A stretch of 64,000 nucleotides of DNA, from contig NZ_JAGIPZ010000007.1 of the NCBI RefSeq assembly GCF_017814915.1, positions 124,001-188,000 on the forward strand, written 5' to 3'. Below, piece by piece: positions 24,061 through 32,563 of this stretch. The position numbers and the translations under genes are program-made. Source of the DNA: Herbaspirillum sp. LeCh32-8. Its GTDB lineage: Bacteria; Pseudomonadota; Gammaproteobacteria; Burkholderiales; Burkholderiaceae_D. Within the stretch, counting starts at the first letter, position 1. Each line of letters begins with the position of its first letter. Under the pieces are notes generated by a model. The model ran no database searches. It worked only from the letters and a program-made list of their open reading frames with translations, and had not been told where the DNA came from.

Positions 24061-25248
24061 TCATTGCGGCGGCGCCAGGGCCGTCAGGATGTCATGCGCG
24101 GCGGTGACGCGCGCATCGATCGGGAAGTTGCGATTGGCCAGCATGACGATGCCGATGCCGCGCGCGGGGATGAAGGCGATGTAGGCGCCGAAGCCGTTGG
24201 TGGAGCCGGTCTTGTTGATCCACACGTCATTGCGCGCGGCTTGCGGCGGGGTGATCGCGGTGACCGGCGTGGGTTCCATGATGACCTTGGTTGAGTTCCC
24301 CTCCAGCAGGGTGGGCAACGATACCGGATAGGCGTATTGCTCCCAGATCAGGTCCTGGGTGAACTGGGCGGTGCGGTAATAGCCGACGTGCGTGCCGCTG
24401 ATGGCGCGCGACAGTGTGTCCTCCAGCAGGGACGGGTTCATGTTGGCGCGCATGAAGGCCAGCATGTCGGCGGCGGTGGATTTGACGCCGTAGGCTTGCG
24501 GCGCCAGCGCGTCGCCCTTCATGCGGGTCGGCTTGTCTTCCTTGTTGTAGCCCTGGGCGTAGTCGCCCATGCGCTTGGCCGGCACCTTGATGAAGCTGTG
24601 CTGCATGTCCAGCGCCGGGAAGATCCGCTTTTCCATGATGCGGGTGAAGTCCTCGTGCATGCTCCTGGCGGTGATCAGCCCCAGCAGCCCGATACCGGGG
24701 TTGGCATAGGTGCGCTGGGTGCCGGCCGGGTAGCTGGGCTTCCAGGCCTTGTAGTAGTCCATCAGCTGCGCCTCGTTGCCGATGCCGTCCGGCAGTTGCA
24801 GCGGCAGGCCGCCCGGCGTGTGGGTGCCGAGGTCGAGCAGCCTGACCTGGCCGAAGGCGCTGCCGCGCAGCGCCGGCAGGTATTTCTCCACCTTGTCGTC
24901 CAGCGAGAGCTTGCCTTCGACTTGGGCGTAGGAGGTCATGGTGGCGGTCAGGGTCTTGCTGATCGAACCCAGTTCGAACAGCGTCTGGTCGGTGACCGGC
25001 TTGCGCGGCTGCAGCGAGGCCGCGCCGTAATTGAAGACATAGGATTTGCCGGCGCTGATCACACCCACCGCCATGCCGGGAATGCGATACTTCTCCATCA
25101 GCGGCGCGATGACGCTGTCGCTGGCTTGCCGGGCATGCAGCTCGTGAGGGTCGGCGGCCTGCGCGCCGGTCATGAAGGCGGTGAAGCCGAACAGCGCGGC
25201 TGCGGCGTAGCGGGCGGTACTCAATGTCATTGGTCGTTCTTTGTTCAT
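24061..25248 (-). CDS. ampC: Class C (AmpC-type) beta-lactamase
   Basis: 395 residues. Signal peptide (AAAALFGFTAFMTGAQA, cut near residue 31). Active-site motifs are all present: SISK with nucleophilic Ser95 and Lys98 (FELGSISKTL), the Tyr-Ala-Asn triad in RTYANPGIG, and KTG in INKTGSTNGFGAY. It hydrolyses cephalosporins and penicillins in the periplasm. The usual divergent regulator gene ampR is not next to it. A second in-frame ATG at 25230 is an equally good start. Compared with enterobacterial AmpC it is of normal length. Resistance phenotype depends on expression, which cannot be read here. Confidence 0.93.
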   Translation of the reverse strand: MNKERPMTLSTARYAAAALFGFTAFMTGAQAADPHELHARQASDSVIAPLMEKYRIPGMAVGVISAGKSYVFNYGAASLQPRKPVTDQTLFELGSISKTLTATMTSYAQVEGKLSLDDKVEKYLPALRGSAFGQVRLLDLGTHTPGGLPLQLPDGIGNEAQLMDYYKAWKPSYPAGTQRTYANPGIGLLGLITARSMHEDFTRIMEKRIFPALDMQHSFIKVPAKRMGDYAQGYNKEDKPTRMKGDALAPQAYGVKSTAADMLAFMRANMNPSLLEDTLSRAISGTHVGYYRTAQFTQDLIWEQYAYPVSLPTLLEGNSTKVIMEPTPVTAITPPQAARNDVWINKTGSTNGFGAYIAFIPARGIGIVMLANRNFPIDARVTAAHDILTALAPPQ

Positions 25249-25453
25249 CTTGATGGGGAAGCGTGTGGCTCGGACAGGGGCACATTATTGTGTCGGCCGG
25301 CCAGCGGCGCAAACGACAAAAACTGCGCCGAGTCCATAGGAAAACTTGGTCTTGGGCGGATAATTGGCTGTTTTGGCCTTTTCAGGCGAGAGAACTGTAA
25401 AAAATTCTATGCCTGCTTCATTGCACGACGAACAATACGGCGCTGCGGCCGAC

Positions 25454-25482
25454 TTGACACCCTCGGGCCGCATACCTATCCT
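25454..25482 (+). promoter_or_regulatory. Sigma-70 promoter of the FadR-type regulator / SDR genes
   Basis: -35 TTGACA (25454-25459), 17-base spacer, -10 TATCCT (25477-25482). It lies in the 338-base gap after the divergent beta-lactamase gene; the rest of that gap has a GATAAT patch at about 25358 but nothing else clear. Confidence 0.75.
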
Positions 25483-25489
25483 CGTCGCC

Positions 25490-25504
25490 ATTGGTCTTAC
25501 CATT
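25490..25504. promoter_or_regulatory. FadR/PdhR-type operator at the transcription start
   Basis: ATTGGTCTTACCATT, that is TGGT-N3-ACCA with A/T flanks, the form bound by PdhR/LldR-like members of the FadR subfamily. It starts 8 bases after the -10 box, where a bound repressor would block the polymerase, and the next gene encodes a FadR-subfamily protein. Confidence 0.65.
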
Positions 25505-25586
25505 GCCCTGTCGCTCGCAGCCGGCGTGCCGGGCTGGCGCAAGACCGCTCTTTTCCACACCTATCGTAGGCACTCATTCCGACAGT

Positions 25587-26306
25587 ATGTCTTTTGATCC
25601 CATCGTCCAGAAATCGATTTCCGAGCAAGTCGCCCAGCGCTTGCTGACCATGATCCGCAGCGGTCTGTTGAAACCCGACCAGCAGCTGCCGCCCGAGCGC
25701 GAGCTGGCCGCCATGCTGGGCGTTGGACGACCGGCCGTGCGCGAGGCGATTCGCGGCCTGGCGCTCTTGGGCCTGCTGCGCATCCGCCAGGGTGAGGGCA
25801 CCTTCGTCAGCTCGCTGGAAACGCGCGAGCTGCTGGAGCCGCTGGAGATGATCATCGACCTTAATCCCGGCACGCTGGAGTCGCTGTTCGACGCGCGCCT
25901 GATCATCGAGACCGGCGTCGCCGCGCTGGCCGCCACCCACATGCACGACGCCGAGCTGGAGCGCCTGGTCGCCAACGTGGAAGATGAGGCGCGCCTGCTG
26001 TCCGATCCGGCCGCCTTCGCCGCCGCCGACGTCGAGTTCCACGAAGCCATCATCGAGGCTTGCAACAACCCCTTCCTGCAAAGCATCGCCGGCAGCCTCT
26101 ACATGCTGGGCAAGAAGAGCCGCACCATCACCTCGCGCATCCCTGCCACGCTGGAGCGCAGCCTGCAGGACCACCGCGAGATCCTCGACGCGCTCAAGGC
26201 GCGCGATCCGCAGAAGGCCTCCGACGCCATGCGCAACCACCTGCTGCATGTGCGCGACGCCTATCGCGGCGCCGCCGGCAACAAGGACGAGTCGGTGCAC
26301 GACTGA
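25587..26306 (+). CDS. FadR-subfamily GntR transcriptional regulator
   Basis: 239 residues from the ATG at 25587. DNA-binding domain at residues 10-75 (LLKPDQQLPPERELAAMLGV then GRPAVREAIRGLALLGLL, RQGEGTFVSSLETRELLEPL) and an FCD sensor domain with FDARLIIETGVAALAA, DVEFHEAIIEACNNP and DHREILDALKARDPQKA. The operator at 25490 sits between promoter and gene, so it is probably self-regulating. The short-chain dehydrogenase follows 205 bases later on the same strand and is the likely target. No matching transporter or sugar-acid pathway gene is adjacent, so the ligand is unknown. Confidence 0.9.
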   Translation: MSFDPIVQKSISEQVAQRLLTMIRSGLLKPDQQLPPERELAAMLGVGRPAVREAIRGLALLGLLRIRQGEGTFVSSLETRELLEPLEMIIDLNPGTLESLFDARLIIETGVAALAATHMHDAELERLVANVEDEARLLSDPAAFAAADVEFHEAIIEACNNPFLQSIAGSLYMLGKKSRTITSRIPATLERSLQDHREILDALKARDPQKASDAMRNHLLHVRDAYRGAAGNKDESVHD

Positions 26307-26511
26307 TCCATCTTCACGCGCCGCCGTTGCCGCCGGACTTGCGCCGGCGGCATTCCACAACGGCGGTGCGGCAATACCGCGCACCGTCTTCACGCAAGGT
26401 GCCGGCGATGCCCCACAACACAACAAGCGATACCGGCGGACTGAGGGCGGTCCAGCATCAAGCCGGAGCATGAACGAACCAACCCTCGATTCATATCAAC
26501 AGGAGAACAGC

Positions 26512-27273
26512 ATGCTAGACCTGGCTGGAAAAGTCGTCTTCATCAGCGGCGCAAGCACCGGCATCGGCGCCGCCGCAGCCCGCGCCTTCGGCGCCAAAGG
26601 CGCACACGTCGTGGTCCACTACAACAGCTCGGCCAAGGAGGCCGAACTGGTCGCCGCCGACGTGCGCGAAACCGGCAGCAAAGCCATCACCATCGGCGCC
26701 GACGTGCGCGACAGCAACGCCATCAACAAGGCCGTGGCCAGCGCGGTGGAACAGCTCGGCCGCATCGACGTGCTGATCAACAACGCCGGCAGCCTTGTCA
26801 AGCGCGAGCCGCTGGAAAAGGTCACCGACGAATTGTTCGACGACATCATCGCCATCAATTCGCGCTCGGTGGTCGCGTTCACGCGCGCCGTGATCCCGAT
26901 CATGCGCAAGCAGGGCGGCGGCAACATCATCAACGTCACCTCGGTGGCCGCGCGCCACGGCGGCGGTCCCGGCGCGTTGATCTATGCTGCGTCCAAGGGA
27001 TTCGTGAGCACCATCACGCGCGGCATGGCCAAGGAGCTGGTGGTCGACAAGATTCGCGTCAACGCGGTAGCCCCGGGCGTGATCGTGACGCCTTTCCATG
27101 ATCGCTTCTCCACGCCGGATCAAATGGAGGGTTTCCGCAAGACCATCCCGATGGGGCGCGTCGGCGAGCCGGACGAATGCAGCGGCGCCTTCCTCTACCT
27201 GGCGTCGGAGCAGATGTCGGGGTATGTGACTGGGCAGATCATTGAGGTCAATGGCGGGCAGTACATGCCGTGA
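26512..27273 (+). CDS. Short-chain dehydrogenase/reductase
   Basis: 253 residues from the ATG at 26512, with AGGAG 6 bases upstream. Classical SDR: cofactor motif SGASTGIGAAAARAFG near residue 12, NNAGS, catalytic Ser in NVTSVAARHGG, and the Tyr-Lys pair in YAASKGFVSTI; the C-terminal GYVTGQIIEVNGGQYMP is standard. VHYNSS after the second strand suggests preference for NADPH. Possible roles are 3-oxoacyl-ACP-like reduction or sugar/polyol oxidation. It is probably co-regulated with the FadR-type gene before it and ends at a strong terminator. Confidence 0.92.
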   Translation: MLDLAGKVVFISGASTGIGAAAARAFGAKGAHVVVHYNSSAKEAELVAADVRETGSKAITIGADVRDSNAINKAVASAVEQLGRIDVLINNAGSLVKREPLEKVTDELFDDIIAINSRSVVAFTRAVIPIMRKQGGGNIINVTSVAARHGGGPGALIYAASKGFVSTITRGMAKELVVDKIRVNAVAPGVIVTPFHDRFSTPDQMEGFRKTIPMGRVGEPDECSGAFLYLASEQMSGYVTGQIIEVNGGQYMP

Positions 27274-27286
27274 TCCGCCGGATGGC

Positions 27287-27320
27287 AAAAAAAGAGGCCA
27301 CCCAGGGGTGGCCTTTTTTT
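27287..27320. terminator. Strong terminator after the SDR gene
   Basis: AAAAAAA, then GGCCACCC AG GGGTGGCC, then TTTTTTT: a perfect 8-bp stem with A- and T-runs on both sides, able to act in either direction. Confidence 0.92.
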
Positions 27321-27374
27321 GTCCAAAGGAAAAGGCTGGGCACATGGCATGCCCCTTGCTGGCTCGGTTGCACC

Positions 27375-28550
27375 ATGATGATGCCGATCCCAGACGCCCA
27401 CGCCGCCGATGCCCTGTTGTTGCGGGACAAGCTCACCTTGTTGCTGGATTCAACCGGCGAGGGCATCTACGGCATCGATCTCGACGGCCGTTGCACCTTC
27501 ATCAACCGTGCCGGCGCCGACATGCTGGGCTACCGCGTGGAACAGGTGCTGGGCATGAACATGCACGAGCTGGCGCACCACAGTCACGAGCACGGCGGCC
27601 ACTATCCCGAGGAGGAATGTCCGATCCTGAAGGCCTTCCGCAAGGGCGAGTCGTGCCGGGTCGACCAGGAAGTGTTCTGGCGCGCCGACGGCACTTTCTT
27701 TCCGGTCGAATATTCCTCCTACCAGATCGTCGACGGCGGCCAGGTGCGTGGCGCGGTGATCACCTTCAGCGACATTTCCAAGCGGCGCCTGGCCGAGGAG
27801 CAGCTGCAGCGCGCCAAGGCGGAGCTGGAGCAGCGCGTGGCCGAGCGCACGCGCGAGCTGTCGGCGGCGCTCAAGCAGTTGCGCCAGCTGTCGGCGCACG
27901 CGCATTCGGTGCGAGAGGACGAGCGTACCCGCATTGCGCGCGAGATTCATGACGAGCTGGGCAGCCTGCTGGTGGCGCTGAAGCTGGACGTGAACTGGAT
28001 GGCCCGGCGTGTGGAAGATCGTGAGCCGGTCATGCGCAAGTGCCAGGCGATGGATCGGCTGATCGAGGCAGCGGTAGACAACGTCGGGCGCATCATCACC
28101 GATCTGCGTCCCAGCATCCTTGATCATCAGGGCCTGATTGCCGCATTGGAATGGCAGGTGCAGGAATTCTCGGAGGCCACCGAGCTGCCCTGCGAGGTCG
28201 AGTTCGACATCGCGCCGGAAGCCTTCGCGCCCGACGGCGCCAAGGCGACGGCGGCGTTTCGCATCTTCCAGGAGATGTTGTCCAACGTGGCGCGCCATGC
28301 CCGCGCCACGCGGGTACGCATCGTGGTGCGGCTGAGGCCGGGCCAGCTGGCGATGGAAGTGGAGGACGACGGCGTCGGCGCTGCGCGCGAGGCGCTGGAG
28401 GCCGCGACCTCCTACGGCGTGATGGGCATGCGCGAGCGTGCGTTGCACTTCGGCGGCGCACTGAGCATCGCTGGTGCGCGCCTTGCACCGGCAAGCGGCA
28501 TGCCGGGCACGCTGGTGTGCCTGCATCTGCCGTTGTCGTCGCACAATTGA
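27375..28550 (+). CDS. PAS-containing sensor histidine kinase, NarX/HisKA_3 type
   Basis: About 391 residues from the ATG at 27375 (two further ATGs follow at once). A longer frame upstream runs through the terminator and is rejected. Residues 15-130 are a PAS domain (LLLDSTGEGIYGIDLDGR, ADMLGYRVEQVLG, FFPVEYSSYQIVDGG) with a His-rich loop HHSHEHGGHYPEEECPI that recurs in this PAS type. A coiled coil leads to a HisKA_3 domain with the phosphorylated His in IAREIHDELGSLL and an HATPase domain (FQEMLSNVARHARAT, VEDDGVGA). No membrane helix, so it senses a cytoplasmic signal. It pairs with the response regulator 27 bases downstream. Confidence 0.9.
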   Translation: MMMPIPDAHAADALLLRDKLTLLLDSTGEGIYGIDLDGRCTFINRAGADMLGYRVEQVLGMNMHELAHHSHEHGGHYPEEECPILKAFRKGESCRVDQEVFWRADGTFFPVEYSSYQIVDGGQVRGAVITFSDISKRRLAEEQLQRAKAELEQRVAERTRELSAALKQLRQLSAHAHSVREDERTRIAREIHDELGSLLVALKLDVNWMARRVEDREPVMRKCQAMDRLIEAAVDNVGRIITDLRPSILDHQGLIAALEWQVQEFSEATELPCEVEFDIAPEAFAPDGAKATAAFRIFQEMLSNVARHARATRVRIVVRLRPGQLAMEVEDDGVGAAREALEAATSYGVMGMRERALHFGGALSIAGARLAPASGMPGTLVCLHLPLSSHN

Positions 28551-28577
28551 TGTCGTATCTGCAAGAGGAGGCAAACG

Positions 28578-29240
28578 ATGAATGCAAGCACCGATACCAT
28601 CCGCATCCTGCTGTGTGACGACCATCGTATCGTGCGCGAGGGCTTGAAGCAGATCCTGGCCGACACGCCCGATATCGAGGTCGCCGCCGAATGCGCCAGC
28701 GGCCCCGAAGCAATGCACAAGGCGCGGGTCGAGGCCATCGACCTGGTGCTGCTGGACATCGCCATCCCGCAGCAGGACGGCCTGGACGTGCTGCGCCAGC
28801 TTCGCCAGGAAATGCCGCGATTGCCGGTGCTGATGCTGTCCACCTATCCCGAGAAGCAGTACGCCGCGCGATGCTACAAGCTGGGCGCGGCCGGTTACCT
28901 GAACAAGAGCGCCGACACCGAGCAGCTGGTGGCGGCGATACGCAAGGCCGCCGGCGGCGGCGTGTATGTCAGTGCGCAGATGGCGGAGACGCTGGCCTCC
29001 GAGTTGGGCGCGCGCCCGGCTTTGCGCGAGCGGGCGCCGCACGAGAGCCTGTCGCACCGCGAGTACCAGGTGTTCAGCCTGATCGCTGCCGGCCGCAGCG
29101 TTCGCGAGATCGCCGAGCAGCTGGAGCTGAGCCCCAATACGGTGAGCACCTACCGCAGCCGTATCCTTGAGAAGACCGGCGCCTCCAATGATGTGGGCAT
29201 TGCCATGTATGCGGTCCGGCACCAGCTGATGCCGGTCTGA
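28578..29240 (+). CDS. NarL/FixJ-type response regulator
   Basis: 220 residues: receiver domain with acidic pocket CDDHR and phospho-acceptor Asp60 in LVLLDIAIPQQDG, switch residues in MLSTYPEKQY and Lys in YLNKSADTEQL; then a LuxR-type helix-turn-helix (LSHREYQVFSLIAAGRSVRE then IAEQLELSPNTVSTYRSRIL). It receives phosphate from the kinase encoded just before and would bind an inverted repeat; one such repeat (29261-29278) lies directly after this gene, before the cyanate operon. Confidence 0.92.
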   Translation: MNASTDTIRILLCDDHRIVREGLKQILADTPDIEVAAECASGPEAMHKARVEAIDLVLLDIAIPQQDGLDVLRQLRQEMPRLPVLMLSTYPEKQYAARCYKLGAAGYLNKSADTEQLVAAIRKAAGGGVYVSAQMAETLASELGARPALRERAPHESLSHREYQVFSLIAAGRSVREIAEQLELSPNTVSTYRSRILEKTGASNDVGIAMYAVRHQLMPV

Positions 29241-29260
29241 CGCGCCTTTGCGCCTGTCCA

Positions 29261-29278
29261 TGTAGTGCTTCCACTACA
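29261..29278. promoter_or_regulatory. Palindromic activator-site candidate before the cyanate operon
   Basis: TGTAGTG CTTC CACTACA, a perfect 7-bp inverted repeat centred about 70 bases before the expected start of the sigma-54 promoter at 29313. It may bind the NarL-type regulator encoded upstream, or be a variant enhancer site for NtrC. Confidence 0.55.
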
Positions 29279-29312
29279 AGGCGTCGTCGCAGGATGACGT
29301 CGTTTGTCCCGC

Positions 29313-29328
29313 TGGCAAATCCCTTGCA
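29313..29328 (+). promoter_or_regulatory. Sigma-54 (RpoN) promoter of the cyanate operon
   Basis: TGGCAAATCCCTTGCA fits the -24/-12 consensus TGGCACG-N4-TTGCA in the GG and GC dinucleotides and in spacing (GG to GC 12 bases apart). Transcription would start near 29340, 40 bases before the binding-protein ATG. Sigma-54 promoters with NtrC commonly drive nitrogen-scavenging genes, which suits cyanate use. Confidence 0.7.
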
Positions 29329-29381
29329 CACGTTTGATGGCATTGCAGCAAGCCACCTCAAACTCACCAAACGGGGGAATC

Positions 29382-30779
29382 ATGCCGACAGCACCAGAAC
29401 AGAACGTCTTCCATACCTATGATGCCGACCGCGCCGGCGCCGGTTGCTCGTGCGGCCGCCACGGCAACCAGCGCCAGCACGACGACGAGCAGGAGGCGTT
29501 GCGCGCAAGGCGGGCGCAGGATGTCGAGGCGCTGACGGAGGATGTGGTGGAGGAGTCGCTGATGCGCGCGCTGTTCCCGCGCATGACGGAGCGTCGCGAC
29601 TTCCTGCGCGCGGTCGGCAAGAACACGGCGCGCGCGGCGATTGCCAGCGTATTGCCGCTGGGCGCGCTGCAGGCAATGGCGCAGGAGAAGAACGGTGCGC
29701 TGGAGAAGAAGGACCTGAAGATCGGATTCATCGCCATTACCTGCGCGGCTCCGCTGATCATGGCCGATCCGCTGGGCTTTTATCGCAAGCAAGGGCTGAA
29801 CGTATCGCTCAACAAGACGGCCGGCTGGGCGCTGATCCGCGACAAGATGATCAACAAGGAACACGATGCTTCGCACTTCCTGTCGCCGATGCCGATCGCC
29901 ATGTCGATGGGCGCGGGCAGCAACGCGGTGCAGATGCGCGTGGCCACGATCCAGAACATCAACGGCCAGGCCATCACGCTGCACACCAAGCACAAGGACA
30001 AGCGCGACCCCAGGCAGTGGAAGGGTTTCAAGTTCGCCGTGCCCTTCGAATATTCGATGCACAACTTCCTGTTGCGCTATTACCTGGCGGAGCACGGCCT
30101 GGACCCGGATCGCGATGTGCAGATTCGCGTGACGCCGCCGCCCGAGATGGTGGCCAATCTGCGCGCCGGCAATATCGATGGTTTCCTCGGCCCCGATCCC
30201 TTCAACCAGCGTGCGGTGTACGACGAGGTCGGCTTCATCCACATTCTCTCCAAGGAGATCTGGGACGGTCATCCCTGCTGCGCCTTCGGCACGTCGGAAG
30301 AATTCGTCAAACAGAATCCCAATACCTTCGCCGCGCTGTTCCGTTCGGTGCTGACCGCAGCTGCGATGGCGCGCGATCCGGCCAACCGCGCGCTGGTGGC
30401 CAAGGTGATCTCGCCTGCCGCCTACCTGAACCAGCCCGAGACGGTGGTGGAGCAGGTGCTGACGGGGCGCTTTGCCGATGGCCTGGGCAATGTGAAGAAC
30501 GTGCCGGGGCGCGCCGATTTCGATCCGGTGCCCTGGGATTCGATGGGCGTATGGATCCTGACGCAGATGAAGCGCTGGGGCTACATCAAGGGCGACGTCG
30601 ACTACAAGGCCATCGCCGAGAAGGTGCTGCTGCTGACCGACGCCAAGAAATACATGAAGGAACTCGGCCAGCCGGTGCCGGAAGGCGCCTATCGCAAGCA
30701 CACCATCATGGGCAGGGAGTTCGATCCGGCCAGGGCGGAAGCCTACGTCAACAGTTTTGCCATCAAGAGGACGGCATGA
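29382..30779 (+). CDS. NrtA/CmpA-type substrate-binding protein, probably for cyanate
   Basis: 465 residues from the ATG at 29382 with GGGGGAA upstream. Residues 1-70 are a hydrophilic extension with GCSCGRHGNQRQHDDEQ; then a twin-arginine signal appears, ERRDFLRAVGKNTARAAIAS, so export would be through Tat in a folded state. The mature part is an NrtA/CmpA fold (LKIGFIAITCAAPLIMADPL, GFYRKQGL, SHFLSPMPIAMSMGAG, RAGNIDGFLGPDPFNQRAVY). The family binds nitrate, nitrite, bicarbonate or cyanate; cyanase three genes downstream argues for cyanate. The permease start overlaps its stop. Confidence 0.9.
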   Translation: MPTAPEQNVFHTYDADRAGAGCSCGRHGNQRQHDDEQEALRARRAQDVEALTEDVVEESLMRALFPRMTERRDFLRAVGKNTARAAIASVLPLGALQAMAQEKNGALEKKDLKIGFIAITCAAPLIMADPLGFYRKQGLNVSLNKTAGWALIRDKMINKEHDASHFLSPMPIAMSMGAGSNAVQMRVATIQNINGQAITLHTKHKDKRDPRQWKGFKFAVPFEYSMHNFLLRYYLAEHGLDPDRDVQIRVTPPPEMVANLRAGNIDGFLGPDPFNQRAVYDEVGFIHILSKEIWDGHPCCAFGTSEEFVKQNPNTFAALFRSVLTAAAMARDPANRALVAKVISPAAYLNQPETVVEQVLTGRFADGLGNVKNVPGRADFDPVPWDSMGVWILTQMKRWGYIKGDVDYKAIAEKVLLLTDAKKYMKELGQPVPEGAYRKHTIMGREFDPARAEAYVNSFAIKRTA

Positions 30780-31627
30780 CCACGGGCAACAAGACCGGCT
30801 GGCGCGCGGCGCTGATCTCCTTGCTGTTGCTGGGTTGCGTGCTGATGGTGTGGCACCTGGCCACGTTGCCCAAGGAGAGCGCGGGCAGCGCCGCGCAGGA
30901 CGAGTACGCCAGGCTGATGGGCAAGAGCAATGGCGCGGCCAGGAACGACGGCTTCCCGGGGCTCGCGCAGATGGGGGAGACCATTCGCAAGGAATTGTCC
31001 AATCCCTTCTACGACAACGGACCCAATGACAAGGGCATCGGCATCCAGCTGGGTTATTCGTTGGGTCGGGTCGGGCTGGGGTTTGCCATTGCGGCGCTGG
31101 TGGCGATTCCGTTCGGCTTCCTGCTGGGCATGTCGCCGCTGATGCAGCGGGCCCTTGATCCCTTTATCCAGATATTGAAACCGATCTCTCCGCTGGCGTG
31201 GATGCCGCTGGCCCTGTACACGATCAAGGATTCATCGGTGTCGGGCGTGTTCGTGATCTTCATCTGCTCGGTGTGGCCGATGCTGATGAACACCGCCTTC
31301 GGCGTGGCCTCGGTGCGGCGCGACTGGCTCAATGTCGCCAAGACGCTGGAAGTGGCGCCGCTGAGGAAGGCCTTCCTGGTGATATTGCCTGCCGCGGCGC
31401 CGACCATCCTGACCGGCATGCGCATCTCCATGGGCATCGCCTGGCTGGTGATCGTGGCGGCCGAGATGCTGGTGGGCGGCACCGGCATCGGCTACTTCGT
31501 CTGGAACGAGTGGAACAACCTGTCGTTGACCAGCGTGATCTTCGCGATCCTGGTCATCGGTGCGACCGGCATGGTGCTCGATCTGGTGTTTGCGCGGCTG
31601 CAGAAGCTGGTCACTTACGTGGAATGA
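30776..31627 (+). CDS. NrtB-type ABC permease, probably for cyanate
   Basis: 283 residues with a first helix at residues 10-30 ([19 protein letters not shown]), a 55-residue periplasmic segment, and five more helices. The EAA docking loop is [20 protein letters not shown] then [12 protein letters not shown], followed by [20 protein letters not shown], typical of nitrate/cyanate permeases. The long periplasmic loop with [16 protein letters not shown] is also seen in NrtB/CynB-like proteins. It overlaps the binding-protein gene by 4 bases (ATGA) and is followed by the ATPase after 13 bases. Confidence 0.92.
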   Translation: MTTGNKTGWRAALISLLLLGCVLMVWHLATLPKESAGSAAQDEYARLMGKSNGAARNDGFPGLAQMGETIRKELSNPFYDNGPNDKGIGIQLGYSLGRVGLGFAIAALVAIPFGFLLGMSPLMQRALDPFIQILKPISPLAWMPLALYTIKDSSVSGVFVIFICSVWPMLMNTAFGVASVRRDWLNVAKTLEVAPLRKAFLVILPAAAPTILTGMRISMGIAWLVIVAAEMLVGGTGIGYFVWNEWNNLSLTSVIFAILVIGATGMVLDLVFARLQKLVTYVE

Positions 31628-31640
31628 AAGGCAAGGACAC

Positions 31641-32525
31641 ATGGACAAGCATTTCCTGAGCGTCGAAGGCCTCTCCAAACGCTATGCGGCCGACGGCCCG
31701 CCGGTGTTCGAACGGGTGTCGTTCGGCATCGAACGCGGCGAGTTCGTTTGCGTGATCGGCCACTCGGGCTGCGGCAAGACGACCATCCTCAACGTGTTGG
31801 CCGGTCTGGAGGCGACCAGTGACGGCGTCGTGATCATGGATCAGCGTGAGGTCAAAGGGCCAAGTCTCGACCGCGGCGTGGTGTTCCAGAGCCATGCGCT
31901 GATGCCGTGGTTTTCGGTGTTGGGCAACGTGGTGTTCGCGGTACGCTCGCGCTGGCCGGAGTGGCCGCGCGCCAAGGCCGAGGAGCATGCGCGCCGTTTT
32001 ATCGAGATGGTGGGATTGAAGGGGGCAGAGCACAAGAAGCCGTCCGAACTCTCGGGCGGCATGAAGCAGCGCGTGGGTATTGCCCGGGCGTTTTCGATCG
32101 AACCCAAGATGCTGCTGATGGACGAGCCCTTCGGCGCGCTCGACGCCCTGACGCGCGGCGTGGTGCAGGACGAGTTGCTGAAGATCTGTGCAGCTACGCG
32201 CCAGACCGTGTTCATGATCACGCACGACGTCGACGAGGCGATCCTGCTGGCCGACAAGATCTTCCTGATGTCCAACGGTCCGCGCGCCTGCATCGCCGAG
32301 GTGGTGCTCAACACCATGCCCAAGGCGCGCACGCGCGAATCCATGCATCACGACCCGCAGTTTTATCGTATCCGCAACCATCTGGTCGATTTCCTGGTGT
32401 ACCGGTCAAAGCAGATCCAGGCTGCGCAGGCAACCGGTGGACAGGCGCCGGCCACGCGCGTGGTTACGCCCGGACTGGCGCAAGAAGCCGGCACGGGATC
32501 CGGTTTTTCACAGGCAGCAGCCTGA
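31641..32525 (+). CDS. NrtD-type ABC ATPase, probably for cyanate
   Basis: 294 residues from the ATG at 31641. Walker [10 protein letters not shown] near residue 44, Q-loop [14 protein letters not shown], signature [15 protein letters not shown], Walker [18 protein letters not shown], and [15 protein letters not shown] with [14 protein letters not shown], which matches NrtD. The last 40 residues ([19 protein letters not shown]...) are a low-complexity tail beyond the normal end of the domain. It is fourth in line before cynS (38 bases) in the same transcript. Confidence 0.93.
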   Translation: MDKHFLSVEGLSKRYAADGPPVFERVSFGIERGEFVCVIGHSGCGKTTILNVLAGLEATSDGVVIMDQREVKGPSLDRGVVFQSHALMPWFSVLGNVVFAVRSRWPEWPRAKAEEHARRFIEMVGLKGAEHKKPSELSGGMKQRVGIARAFSIEPKMLLMDEPFGALDALTRGVVQDELLKICAATRQTVFMITHDVDEAILLADKIFLMSNGPRACIAEVVLNTMPKARTRESMHHDPQFYRIRNHLVDFLVYRSKQIQAAQATGGQAPATRVVTPGLAQEAGTGSGFSQAAA

Positions 32526-32563
32526 ATTTCATCCACATCACATTCTATTGAAGGAGAGAGCAC

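Noticed and set aside
27270..27374. N-terminal extension of the histidine kinase
   Set aside because: It would include the SDR gene's terminator in coding sequence; ATGs at 27375-27383 fit the PAS domain start.
27590..27660. His-rich loop of the kinase PAS domain as a new metal site
   Set aside because: The pattern HxHxxG..YPxEECPI recurs in many PAS domains, so it is not by itself novel; mentioned only as context.
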